The notes under the pieces are model-generated. The model saw only the letters and a program-made list of their open reading frames with translations, was not told the origin of the DNA and did no database searches. The position numbers and the translations under genes were made by a program. A stretch of DNA of 64,000 nucleotides. Source: Actinomyces radicidentis (GTDB lineage: Bacteria; Actinomycetota; Actinomycetes; Actinomycetales; Actinomycetaceae). Numbering within the stretch: position 1 is the first letter of the stretch; each line of letters begins with the position of its first letter. Location of the stretch: NCBI RefSeq assembly GCF_001553565.1, contig NZ_CP014228.1:2356001-2420000 (forward strand). The letters run 5' to 3'. This document shows, in pieces, positions 29,535-38,478 of this stretch.

Positions 29535-31877
29535 ATGACGGAGACGAAGAGCAGCACAGGCACCGGGGACGCCACCGTCGTCCCGGGCTCCCGCGTGAGG
29601 AGCAGGCTCGCGTGGTTCGGCTCCCGCGGCCACTCCACCCCGCCGGCCATCGAGCCCCTCCTGCGCGCCCTGCGCGCCAACCACCCCAAGGCGGACACGA
29701 GCCTCATCGTGCGCGCCTACGAGGTCGCCGAGAAGGCGCACGCCGGGCAGCGACGCAAGTCCGGCGAGCCCTACATCACCCACCCCGTCGCCGTCGCGAC
29801 CATCCTCGCCGAGCTCGGCATGACGCCGCAGACGCTGGCTGCCGCGCTCCTCCACGACACCGTCGAGGACACCGACTACACGCTCGACAACCTGCGCGCC
29901 GACTTCGGCGACGAGATCGCCCTCCTCGTCGACGGCGTCACCAAGCTCGACAAGCTCCAGTACGGCGAGGCCGCCCAGGCCGAGACCGTCCGCAAGATGA
30001 TCATCGCGATGTCCAAGGACATCCGCGTCCTCGTCATCAAGCTCGGAGACCGCCTCCACAACGCCCGCACCTGGAAGTACGTCTCCGCCGAGAACGCCGC
30101 CCGCAAGGCCAAGGAGACCCTCGAGATCTACGCGCCGCTGGCGCACCGCCTCGGGATGAACACGATCAAGTGGGAGCTCGAGGACCGCTCCTTCAAGGCG
30201 CTCTACCCGGGCGTCTACGAGGAGATCGAGCACATGGTCGCCGAGCGGGCCCCGGCCCGCGAGGAGTACCTGCGCCAGGTGCGCCTCCAGATCGAGGAGG
30301 ACCTGCGGGTCAACCACATCAAGGGCGTCGTCACCGGCCGGCCGAAGCACTACTACTCGATCTACCAGAAGATGATCGTGCGGGGTAAGGACTTCGACGA
30401 CATCTACGACCTCGTCGCCGTGCGCGTCATCGTCGACACGATCCAGGACTGCTACGCCGTCCTCGGCTCCCTGCACTCGCGCTGGACCCCGATGTCCGGG
30501 CGCTTCAAGGACTACATCGCCGTCCCCAAGTTCAACCTCTACCAGTCGCTGCACACGACCGTCGTCGGCCCGGGCGGCAAGCCCGTCGAGATCCAGATCC
30601 GCACCCACGAGATGCACCGGATGGCGGAGTACGGCGTCGCGGCCCACTGGAAGTACAAGGAGGACCCCAACGCCACCGGGCCGAGCCCCGCCGGCGGCAA
30701 GGCCGTCGAGCGCGACTCCGGGGAGATGGCCTGGCTGCGCCAGCTCGTCGACTGGCAGAAGGAGACGCAGGACCCCGCCGAGTTCCTCGACTCCCTGCGC
30801 TACGAGATGGCCGGCACGCAGGTCTACGTCTTCACCCCCAAGGGCGACGTCATGGCCCTGCCGGGCGGCTCGACGCCTGTCGACTTCGCCTACGCCGTCC
30901 ACACCGAGGTCGGGCACCGCACCGTCGGCGCCCGCGTCAACGGCCGCCTCGTACCCCTGGACACCCGCCTGGAGAACGGCGACACCGTCGAGGTCTTTAC
31001 CTCCAGGGCGCAGGGCGCCGGACCGAGCCGCGACTGGCTCGCCTTCGTCGGCTCGACGCGCGCCCGCAACAAGATCAAGAGCTGGTTCTCCCGCGAGCGC
31101 CGCGAGGAGGCCATCGAGGAGGGCAAGGGCGCGATCGCGCGGGCGATGCGCAAGAAGGACCTGCCGATCCAGCGCCTCATGAACCACGAGTCGCTCACCG
31201 ACGTCGCCACGACGCTCGACAAGGGGGACATCGAGGGGCTCTACGCCGCCGTCGGCGAGGGGCACGTCTCCGCCGCCCACGTCGTCGACACGCTCGTCGC
31301 GGCGCTCGGCGGCGAGGCGGGCACCGAGGAGACCCTCGCCGAGGGGGTCCTGCCGACCAAGGCCGCCGCCAACCGGGCACGGGCCCGTCAGGGCGACGGG
31401 GGCGTCGTCGTCGACGGCATGGACGAGGGGGACGTGTACGTCAAGCTCGCCCGCTGCTGCACCCCGATGCCGGGCGACCCCATCGTCGGCTTCATCACCC
31501 GCGGCTCGGGGATCTCCGTGCACCGCGCCGACTGCCAGAACGTCGAGCAGCTCGAGGCCGAGCCCGAGCGGATCATCGGGGTGCGGTGGGCGGACCACGC
31601 GCAGAGCGCCTTCCTCGTCCAGCTCGAGGTCGAGGCCCTCGACCGCGGCGGGCTGCTCGCGGACATCACGCGCGCCTTCGCCGACAACCACGTCAACCTC
31701 ATGAGCGCCAACACGGCGACGAGTCGGGATCGCGTCGCCACGATGCGCTTCGTCGTCGAGCTCGCCGAGGCGAGCCACCTCGACCACACCCTGGCGGCCC
31801 TGCGCCGCATCGACGGCGTCTTCGAGGCGCACCGCACCTCCTCGGGCGGCTCCAAGCGGGGCGGCACGCGGGGCTGA
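29535..31877 (+). CDS. relA: Bifunctional (p)ppGpp synthetase/hydrolase Rel
   Basis: Rel makes and degrades (p)ppGpp, the stringent-response alarmone. The 780-residue protein has an HD hydrolase domain with an intact HDTVEDT motif and KLGDRLHNARTWKYV, the synthetase domain with VTGRPKHYYSIYQKM, GRFKDYIAVPKFNLYQSLHT, a TGS domain (YVFTPKGDVMALPGGSTPVD), a zinc-finger/helical region with KLARCCTPMPGDPIVGFITRG, and a C-terminal ACT domain. Both activities look intact. Start is the ATG at 29535 behind TATGAT. Its conserved downstream partners (an MBL gene and hisS) lie 19 kb away here. Confidence 0.97.
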   Translation: MTETKSSTGTGDATVVPGSRVRSRLAWFGSRGHSTPPAIEPLLRALRANHPKADTSLIVRAYEVAEKAHAGQRRKSGEPYITHPVAVATILAELGMTPQTLAAALLHDTVEDTDYTLDNLRADFGDEIALLVDGVTKLDKLQYGEAAQAETVRKMIIAMSKDIRVLVIKLGDRLHNARTWKYVSAENAARKAKETLEIYAPLAHRLGMNTIKWELEDRSFKALYPGVYEEIEHMVAERAPAREEYLRQVRLQIEEDLRVNHIKGVVTGRPKHYYSIYQKMIVRGKDFDDIYDLVAVRVIVDTIQDCYAVLGSLHSRWTPMSGRFKDYIAVPKFNLYQSLHTTVVGPGGKPVEIQIRTHEMHRMAEYGVAAHWKYKEDPNATGPSPAGGKAVERDSGEMAWLRQLVDWQKETQDPAEFLDSLRYEMAGTQVYVFTPKGDVMALPGGSTPVDFAYAVHTEVGHRTVGARVNGRLVPLDTRLENGDTVEVFTSRAQGAGPSRDWLAFVGSTRARNKIKSWFSRERREEAIEEGKGAIARAMRKKDLPIQRLMNHESLTDVATTLDKGDIEGLYAAVGEGHVSAAHVVDTLVAALGGEAGTEETLAEGVLPTKAAANRARARQGDGGVVVDGMDEGDVYVKLARCCTPMPGDPIVGFITRGSGISVHRADCQNVEQLEAEPERIIGVRWADHAQSAFLVQLEVEALDRGGLLADITRAFADNHVNLMSANTATSRDRVATMRFVVELAEASHLDHTLAALRRIDGVFEAHRTSSGGSKRGGTRG

Positions 31878-31915
31878 GGCCGAGCCTGGGGCCCCGCGTT
31901 GGCGCGTCCCAGCCG

Positions 31916-32527
31916 TCAGGCGAGGGCGGTGATGAGGCTCTGGGCGCGCGGGCGGCCCCGGGCGCTGCCGCCCCGGCAGCGGTCGAGCGCGCAGAGCAGC
32001 GAGGCGCGGGACTCTCCGAGCGCGAGCGCCCGCAGCACCGCCTCGACGGCGACCGCCGGAGGCGAGGTGCGAGCGGCATCGACGGCAGCCCGGGCCGGGG
32101 CGGCGCAGCGCAGACCGCCGACCAGCACGAGGTCCTCGGACGCGAGCGCGCCGCGTCGCAGCCGGACCCGCGGCGACCCGCCCGACCGCGAGGGCGTGCT
32201 CACCTCGAGCCCGCCCGCCGGGGACCGCCGACCGTCGTGCACCCACAGGGCCGTCAGGCCGACGAGGGCGCCGTCGGCGGGGACGTGATCGGCGACGCAG
32301 CGGGCCCGCGCCACCGGCGAGCGCAGGAGGTCGCGCGGCACGGGCAGGCCGGCGACGCGTTCGAGGAGGGCGGTGTCGAGGACCGGTACGCGCAGGAGCG
32401 CGAGCTCGTCGTCGGAGAGCGGCGACGTGGCGGACGGCGGCGCCGGACGCAGGAGGCGGTCCATGACGCGGGGCGCGGGGACGCGCGGTGCGGGGGCGCG
32501 CTGGGGCGGGGAAGTCACGCACGCCAT
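31916..32527 (-). CDS. AbiEi/DUF559-associated-like protein, function unknown
   Basis: The about 203-residue product is convergent with rel (38 nt between stops). The C-terminal half (GLRCAAPARAAVDAARTSPP, AVEAVLRALALGESR, LLCALDRCRGG) resembles the C-terminal region of actinobacterial proteins annotated as AbiEi-type antitoxin domain proteins, where a similar block precedes or replaces a nuclease domain. The N-terminal winged-helix part (LALLRVPVLDTALLERVAGL) is only weakly recognisable. No toxin gene is adjacent. The start is uncertain: an ATG at 32527, a GTG at 32518 or an ATG at 32463 are possible, none with a good ribosome binding site. Confidence 0.5.
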   Translation of the reverse strand: MACVTSPPQRAPAPRVPAPRVMDRLLRPAPPSATSPLSDDELALLRVPVLDTALLERVAGLPVPRDLLRSPVARARCVADHVPADGALVGLTALWVHDGRRSPAGGLEVSTPSRSGGSPRVRLRRGALASEDLVLVGGLRCAAPARAAVDAARTSPPAVAVEAVLRALALGESRASLLCALDRCRGGSARGRPRAQSLITALA

Positions 32528-32608
32528 GCTGCCGGGGCGTCGCGCCCGGGTGCGAGCCCTCGCGCGGAGCCTGTGGACAACCGGGGAGCCGGGCGCCGCG
32601 CACGCGAC

Positions 32609-32643
32609 GGCGCCGGGCCCCGCGTGCTGCGGGACCCGGCGCC
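32609..32643 (-). terminator. Hairpin downstream of the DUF349 gene
   Basis: GGCGCCGGG... (32609-32623) pairs with 32629-32643 over 15 positions with one mismatch and a 5-nt loop. It starts 35 nt after the stop of the minus-strand gene at 32678. Confidence 0.6.
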
Positions 32644-32677
32644 GGTGGCTCACCGCCGTGAGGGCGGGGCGATCGCG

Positions 32678-34567
32678 TCAGGCGCGCGCGGAGCGGCGCA
32701 CCTGGTCGAGCCATGCACGACGGGCGGTCAGCGCGGCCTCGGCCTCGGCGATCCGCTTGTCGTCGCCGGCGGAGCGGGCGGCCTCCAGGTCCTTCTCGAG
32801 CTCCGCGATGGAGTCCTCGAGCTGACCGGCCAGGCCCTCGGCACGGGCCTTGGTCTCCGGGTCGGTGCGGCGCCACTCGGCGTTCTCGGCCTCGCGGATG
32901 GCGTCCTCGACGGCTCGCATGCGGCCCTCGATCCGGCGCACCGCGTTGCGCGGGACGCGGCCGGCCTCCTCCCAGGCGTCCTGGATGGGGCGGATGGCCT
33001 TCTTGGCGGCCTTGACGTCCTTGATCGGCAGGAGGGCCTCCGCCTTCTCGACGAGGGTCTCCTTGACCTTGAGGTTCTCGGCGAACTCGGCGTCGGTGGC
33101 CTCGTCCTTGGCGCGGCGGGCGTCGAAGAAGACCTGCTGGGCGGCGCGGAAGCGGGCCCACAGGGCGTCGTCCTCCTTGCGGGAGGTGCGACCGGCCTTC
33201 TTCCACTCGTCCATGAGACCGCGGTACTTGGCGGAGGTGCCGCCCCAGTCCGTGGAGTCCTGGAGCTCCTCGGCGCGCTTGATGAGCGCCTCCTTGGCGG
33301 CCTTGACCTGCGACTGCTTCGCGTCGAGCTCGCTGAAGAACTGGCGGCGATGGCGGTCGAAGGTGGTGCGGGCGTGGCTGAAGCGCTTCCACAGGCCGTC
33401 CTCGGTGGGACGGTCCAGGCGCGGGCCGCGGCGCTGGGCGCCCTTCCACTGCTCGAGCAGCTCGCGCAGCTCGGCGCCGGAGTTCTTCCACTGGGTGCGG
33501 GCAGGGTCCTGGGCCGCGATGGCCTCGGCGCGCTCGACGATGGCGGTGCGGTCCTTGAGGGCCTGCTCCTTGGCGGCGGCGCGCTCGGCGGTGACGGCCT
33601 CGCGGCGCTCCGCGGCGACGCCCTTGAGGGCGGTGAAGCGGGCGCGCAGGCCCTCGAGGTCGCCGACGGCGGCCGGCTCGACGAGGGACTCCTCGAGCGT
33701 CTTGATGGTCGAGTCGATCTCGCGGACGCTCAGCTGCGGCAGGCGCGTGGCGAAGAGGTCGACGGAGGACTTGAGGTCGAGGAAGCGGCGCACGTAGAAG
33801 GCCATGGCCTCGGCGATGGGGGCGTCGGGGAACTGGCCGACCTCGCGCTCGGCGCCGTCGTCCTGGACGAAGACGCGGCCCTCGCCGTCGACGCGACCCC
33901 ACTTGGCGGCGTCGAGCGCCTCCTCGGGGTCGACCTCGGGCTCTGCCGGGGCGGCGGGGGCGGGGACGGCTGCGGGCGTCGGGACCGGGGCCCCGTCGGC
34001 GGGGGCCTCGGACGGGGCGTCCTCGGCGGGCGCGGCCGCGACGGGCTCGGACGGCGCGTCGGAGGCCTCGCCCTCGGTCGGGTCCTGGGTGCCCTCGCCG
34101 TGGGCGGCGGCGGCCTGCCCGGCGGCGGCGAGCGCCTCGGTGCTCGACTGCTCGGCGTGCGAGGCGGCGGCCTCCTGGGCGCTGTCCGCCTGGGCGGGAG
34201 CGGGCTCCTCGAGGGTGTCCGAGACGGCCGGCGCCGGGGCGTCCTCGCCGGCTGCGGCCGCCGCGTTCGCGGCGGCGGTCTCACGGCCCTCGGCCGCGAG
34301 GCGCTCCTCGACCTCGCCGCCGTTCTCGGGGGCGACGGGGGTCTCGTCGGTGGCGGGGACGGGGCTCTGCTCGGCCGCGTCCCCCTCAGCTTTTCCCGAG
34401 GGGTCGGCGGCCTCCGTGGCGGGGTTGGCCTGCTCGGTGCGCTCGTGCTCGGTCGCGGCGCGCTCGGCGGACGAGGGCGCGGGGTCAGAGCCGGAGTGGC
34501 CCTGCTGCCGGTCATCGGACGTGGAGGTGGGCGTCAGCTCGGCGTCGGGCTGGGTCTGCTCGGACAC
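32678..34567 (-). CDS. DUF349-domain protein with long disordered N-terminus
   Basis: The 629-residue protein has two parts. Residues 1 to about 210 are Ala/Pro/Glu/Ser-rich and without hydrophobic order, so likely disordered. The rest is helical DUF349 repeats with conserved W/F positions (KWGRVDGEGRVFVQD, QWKNSGAELRELLEQWK, DGLWKRFSHARTTFDRH, ALWARFRAAQQVFFDARR). DUF349 proteins commonly neighbour rel in actinobacteria; their role is unknown. I chose the GTG at 34567: a nearby upstream ATG (34582) reads M-K-E-H, but its AAGGAG is itself a perfect ribosome binding site 6 nt from the GTG. A -10-like TAGGCT (minus strand, 34685-34680) would leave a leader of about 105 nt. Confidence 0.85.
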   Translation of the reverse strand: MSEQTQPDAELTPTSTSDDRQQGHSGSDPAPSSAERAATEHERTEQANPATEAADPSGKAEGDAAEQSPVPATDETPVAPENGGEVEERLAAEGRETAAANAAAAAGEDAPAPAVSDTLEEPAPAQADSAQEAAASHAEQSSTEALAAAGQAAAAHGEGTQDPTEGEASDAPSEPVAAAPAEDAPSEAPADGAPVPTPAAVPAPAAPAEPEVDPEEALDAAKWGRVDGEGRVFVQDDGAEREVGQFPDAPIAEAMAFYVRRFLDLKSSVDLFATRLPQLSVREIDSTIKTLEESLVEPAAVGDLEGLRARFTALKGVAAERREAVTAERAAAKEQALKDRTAIVERAEAIAAQDPARTQWKNSGAELRELLEQWKGAQRRGPRLDRPTEDGLWKRFSHARTTFDRHRRQFFSELDAKQSQVKAAKEALIKRAEELQDSTDWGGTSAKYRGLMDEWKKAGRTSRKEDDALWARFRAAQQVFFDARRAKDEATDAEFAENLKVKETLVEKAEALLPIKDVKAAKKAIRPIQDAWEEAGRVPRNAVRRIEGRMRAVEDAIREAENAEWRRTDPETKARAEGLAGQLEDSIAELEKDLEAARSAGDDKRIAEAEAALTARRAWLDQVRRSARA

Positions 34568-34837
34568 GATGTGCTCCTTCATGTGTTGACGGGGTGGGGC
34601 CGGGAAGGACCGGCCCGTTCCGTTCGCGCCCGGCCGGGGCCGGGTGGTGGTGGTCCGCCGCGGAGACGACGGTTCTCAGAGCCTACCCGTCGCGGACCGC
34701 CGCGGCGCGGGCTCGGTCCGCCCATCGGGCCCGTTGCGCGCCCGGCGTAGCGAGCGGGAGCGTCCGCGGCGCGCGGCGTCGCCGACCGCTGCGACGGGCA
34801 GCCGCGGGGCTCGCCGCTGCGCGGGTCCCTGGAGGAG

Positions 34838-35758
34838 TCAGCGCAGCCGGACCAGGCGGTCGAGGTCGTCGTCGGGCAGGGCCGGGTCGACGACGGCGGT
34901 GACCTCCGGCGCACCGAGGTCGACGGCGCCCGAGGAGACGGTGAGGAAGGCGGTGTCGGAGGCGTCGCGACCCGTGGCGATCCGCAGCAGCGTGCGGCGC
35001 GGTGCCAGGGCCGTCGCGTCGACGACGCACCAGTGGCCGTCGACGAGGGCCTCGGCGACCGCGTGGAAGTCCATGGGGTCCAGGCCCGGCGCGTAGACGC
35101 TCACGAGCCGCGCGGGCACCCCGACGGCCCGCAGGAGCGCCACGGTGAGGTGGGCGAAGTCGCGGCACACGCCCTGGAGGGCGAGGAGGGTGCGCACGGC
35201 GCCGTCGGTGGGGCGCGAGGTGCCGGGCACGTAGGCGAGCCGGCTGCCGACCCAGGAGGAGACGGCGTCGAGCAGCGCCTTGCCCGTCAGGCCCTCGAAG
35301 GCCGCGGCGGCGGTGGGCGCGAGGGTGTCCGACTCGCAGTACCGGCTGGGCAGGCGGTGGACGACGCGGTCGCGGGCGAGACCCGCGGCGTCCTCAGCCT
35401 CCTCGACGGCGGGGAGGGCCCCGTGGACCTGGGCCTCGTAGACGACCTCGAGCTCGCCGACCGGTGCCCCGCTCACGAGGTGCAGGCGCGTCCCGGCCTC
35501 GGTGCGGACCTCCGTCAGGGGCAGGGGGCGGCCGTCGACCGTGACGGTGAGGCTCTCGGCGACCGGGCAGCGGTCCTCACCGACGCCGGGGCCGGCGGCG
35601 GGTGCGGCGAGGGCCACGGACAGGACGAGCTCGGCGGGCGCCGTCACCGTTGCGGCGAGGCGCGCGCCGACCCGCCGGACGGTGGAGCCCTCCAGGGCGG
35701 GTGCGAGGAGCGGCCCGGTCGTCCCGGGCCCCTCGGTGCTGCTCGTCTGGGCGGTCAT
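34838..35758 (-). CDS. Transglutaminase-like protein, intact core (minus-strand operon)
   Basis: The 306-residue protein has an N-terminal beta-rich domain and a transglutaminase-like core with all three catalytic positions: Cys in LALQGVCRDFAHLTVAL, His in LDPMDFHAVAEALVDG and Asp in HWCVVDATALAPRR. Such proteins sit with circularly permuted ATP-grasp and alpha-E proteins in many bacteria, in a predicted peptide ligation/cleavage system of unknown substrate. The ATG at 35758 has an excellent GAAGGAG. Because the upstream gene is frame-disrupted, the frame is open upstream to 36382, and automated calling may produce a false 514-residue fusion. Confidence 0.85.
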   Translation of the reverse strand: MTAQTSSTEGPGTTGPLLAPALEGSTVRRVGARLAATVTAPAELVLSVALAAPAAGPGVGEDRCPVAESLTVTVDGRPLPLTEVRTEAGTRLHLVSGAPVGELEVVYEAQVHGALPAVEEAEDAAGLARDRVVHRLPSRYCESDTLAPTAAAAFEGLTGKALLDAVSSWVGSRLAYVPGTSRPTDGAVRTLLALQGVCRDFAHLTVALLRAVGVPARLVSVYAPGLDPMDFHAVAEALVDGHWCVVDATALAPRRTLLRIATGRDASDTAFLTVSSGAVDLGAPEVTAVVDPALPDDDLDRLVRLR

Positions 35759-35769
35759 GGTGCGCTCCT

Positions 35770-36382
35770 TCAGACCAGGCGGATGACGTCGACGCCGACG
35801 CTCAGCTCCGACGTCGTCCCCTCGGTCTCGATGATGCCCTTGAGCGTGGCGACGTCGCGGTAGTCCCGGCCCCAGCCGGAGACGACGTAGCGGCCGTCGG
35901 CGAGGCAGTCGTTCGTCGGGCACGAGGAGCTCGGCGGACCACGAGCGGACGGCGCGCGTGGGCCGGGCGAGCCGCGAGGGCAGCGCCCAGGCGGCGACGA
36001 GGAGCGGGTCGTCCTCGCCCGGGGCACGGCCGGAGGCCGGTGCGTCCGGGACCGTCGGGCCGTCCGGGGGCAGCTCTCGGGCCGCGGGCACGGGCGCGCC
36101 GAGGTCGACGACGGGCGTCTTGGAGACCTCGAGGCGTCGGTGGGGCTCGCGGACCTCGATGTCGTGGGTGTGGTTGCCGAAGACGTCGAGCCCCTCGGTC
36201 ATCACGGCGGGCACCGGGTCCACCGCGACCTCGTCGCCGAGGACCCGCTGGTGCGCCGTGGCCCGCGGGCGGCTGGCGACGCGGCCGTAGGAGGCCGTCA
36301 CGTCCTGCGTGTAGGAGTAACGGGTGACGTGCCGGACCTGGTAGCGGCGGGGCGAGCTGTTCTCGGGCTTCTGGGGCCTCAT
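35770..36382 (-). pseudogene. Transglutaminase-like protein with deleted catalytic core
   Basis: The 5' part encodes a normal Bact_transglu_N domain ([30 protein letters not shown], then ALPSRLARPTRAVRSWSAEL). The 3' part, in another frame, encodes the usual family C-terminus (CPTNDCLADGRYVVSGWGRD, then VDVIRLV). Between them the whole catalytic core with its Cys, His and Asp is missing: the remnant is 613 nt against about 870 expected. The join at 35913-35920 carries TCGTCGGG, which fits both sides (L-V-P-D-E and D-P-T-N-D), so it looks like an 8-bp microhomology deletion. The ATG overlaps the upstream alpha-E stop (ATGA). Confidence 0.75.
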
Positions 36383-37890
36383 CGGACCTCCTGCACGATG
36401 CGGTGGGAGCGCTGGGCGCGGAAGGCCGTCGCGTCGAGGACGGCGGACACGGCCCGCACGCCCTCCTCGAGCTCGGCCAGGACGGCCGTGAGGTGCGCCC
36501 GGTCCGACGCCGCCCGCGCCACGTCCAGGACGGTGAGCGCGTCCAGGGGCACCCCGATGGCGCCGTCGAGGGACAGCGAGGGCATGTGGGCGAGGTCCTC
36601 TCGCAGCCGCTCGAGCTGGAGGAGGACCGAGCGCGGGTTCGACGGGTCCGACAGGAGGAGGTCGAGACCCACGTCGAGGCCGGAGAGGCCGGCCGGGTCC
36701 TCGGCGAGGCGACGGCGCAGCGAGATGACGGAGTTCCTCGAGCGGGCGACGGCCTCGATGAGGGCGGAGGCGCCGTCGGCGCGCTGGTCGGCGGCCACCG
36801 CGCGCAGGATCCGCAGCGTCTCCTGCGCGCGCTCGACCCGGCGCCCGGCGTCCAGGTAGGCCCAGGAGGCGTCACGGACGAGCCCGTCAGCGGTGACGCC
36901 CGTGAGCGCGAGGCGCAGCTCGAGCACCTCGCCGAGCACCCGCGCCATCGACGGCGGCCCCGCCAGCGGCAAGCCCTCCGCCTCCGCGAGGAGCTCCTCC
37001 AGTCGGGCCAGGACGATCCACGTGTCCTCGCTCCGCAGGTCCCTCACCTGTCCGGCGGCCAGGACGGCGCGACGGGCCGAGTAGCGGACCGGGCCGCGCC
37101 GGCCGGCGTCCAGGACGAGGGCCCGCAGGTGCTCGCGGGGCGCGGTCGGTCCGGCGGCCTCACGGGTGGCCAGCGAGCGTCCCGCCTCCTCGCCGTGGAC
37201 GGCGGTGACGGCGTCGATGGCGTCGAGCAGGACGCTCATCGCGACGAAGCCGTCGGTGCCGGGGTGCTCCGAGGAGTCCTCGACGAGGTCCTGGGCGACG
37301 AGCGCGAGGCGCGCCGTGGACTCGCCGCGCTCGGCGTAACGGCCGAACCAGTACAGGTCCTGGGCCGCCGAGCGCGACAGGGGCAGGGCGCCGGGGCGCC
37401 TCGCGGCGGCGGGGCCCTTCCGCCCGGGGCCGGTGGCGGCTGTGGCCTCGGCCGGACGGGGCGGGCGGTAGCGGACGGGGCGGTCGAGGGCCGGGGCCGT
37501 CGGGCGGTCGGCGGCGTCCATGACCCACACGTCGCGCACACGGGTCGGCTCCGTGGCCGAGGAGCCCGCGGCAGGGTCGAGGACGACGACGCCGCCCGGC
37601 ATGACGAGCCGCTCGCCCGGCCCGCCCAGCGTGAGGGTCCGCAGCACGCCGGTCGGCGCCGGGCCGCTCGCGGCGGCGGGGGCCTCCGTACCGCCGGGGT
37701 GGAGGGAGTCGGGCACGGCCCAGGGCGCGACGCGCTCGCGGGCGCACCAGGCCCACGGCCGGGCGGCGAGGTCCTCGGTGAGCTCGGCGCGGCCCTCGGC
37801 GTCGAGCAGCGCCGGCACGACGACGCGGTGCGAGGGGCCGCCGGGGCCCAGCGGTGCGGGGGCCTCGGCCAGCGGCGAGAGCTCGAGCTC
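36379..37890 (-). pseudogene. Circularly permuted ATP-grasp/alpha-E fusion protein, 5' part missing
   Basis: Read from about 37890 leftwards, this encodes the C-terminal ATP-grasp part ([59 protein letters not shown]) followed by a complete alpha-E (DUF403) domain starting [20 protein letters not shown] and ending at the stop at 36379. The family protein is normally about 850 residues; only about 500 remain, and the N-terminal ATP-grasp half is absent. To the right of about 37890 the frame stays open to 38448 only because it is antisense to another gene. No plausible start codon or ribosome binding site exists. The alpha-E portion itself looks intact. Confidence 0.75.
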
Positions 37891-38478
37891 GTCGACGGAC
37901 CCGGCGGCAAGGGCATCGTCATCGGCCCGGCCGCCACCCGCGCCGAGCTCGAAGCCCTGCAGGCCAAGATTCTCGAGGACCCGCGCAGCTGGATCGCCCA
38001 GCCCGTCGTCCAGCTCTCCACCGTCCCCACCATCCGAGACGGGCGCCCCGCGCCCCGCCACGCGGACCTGCGCCCCTTCGCCGTCAACGACGGCTCGGAC
38101 GTCTGGGTCCTGCCCGGCGGCCTCACCCGCGTGGCTCTGCCCGAGGGGCGCCTCATCGTCAACTCCTCCCAGGGCGGCGTCTCCAAGGACACCTGGGTCC
38201 TCGCCGACGAGCACGCCGAGCACGCCGGGCCGGCCGGCCGGGCTGATGATGAGGCCGCGCCCCGCACCCGCGCCGCCGTCGTCGACGTGCGCCCCCAGGC
38301 CCACTACTCCGAGCACGCGCACCGGCCGCCCCAGGAGCAGCAGCAACAACAGCAGCAGCAGTGCCGGGTCGGCCACCCCGCCGCGGAGACCCGCGCACCG
38401 AGCGGCCCGACCGCCTGCGTCGCCGGGGCCGAGCCCGCCGCCGTCCACCCCAGCGAGCAGGAGGTCGTCCCGTGCTGA
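37891..38478 (+). pseudogene. Circularly permuted type 2 ATP-grasp protein, C-terminal fragment only
   Basis: The frame from about 37891 encodes the last 195 residues of a COG2308-type protein: [60 protein letters not shown] and [15 protein letters not shown]. These match the C-terminal third of a family usually about 500-550 residues long (Rv2411c-like). Everything before the VDGxGGKG motif is missing and upstream sequence is antisense to the minus-strand gene, so there is no start. It carries a tail of 8 consecutive Gln (38338-38361) before the stop, which overlaps the alpha-E start. Confidence 0.75.

Noticed and set aside
29379..33902. 1507-codon open frame on the minus strand
   Set aside because: It is antisense to rel and spans unrelated genes. 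The translation is Gly/Asp/Arg/Val-rich noise typical of high-GC antisense frames.
34838..36382. 514-codon two-domain transglutaminase fusion
   Set aside because: The middle is frame-shifted Arg-rich sequence. The downstream gene has its own GAAGGAG and ATG, and the upstream one continues in another frame.
36379..38448. 689-codon minus-strand frame as a full-length protein
   Set aside because: Its first about 185 codons, including a poly-Leu run, are antisense to the plus-strand ATP-grasp fragment.
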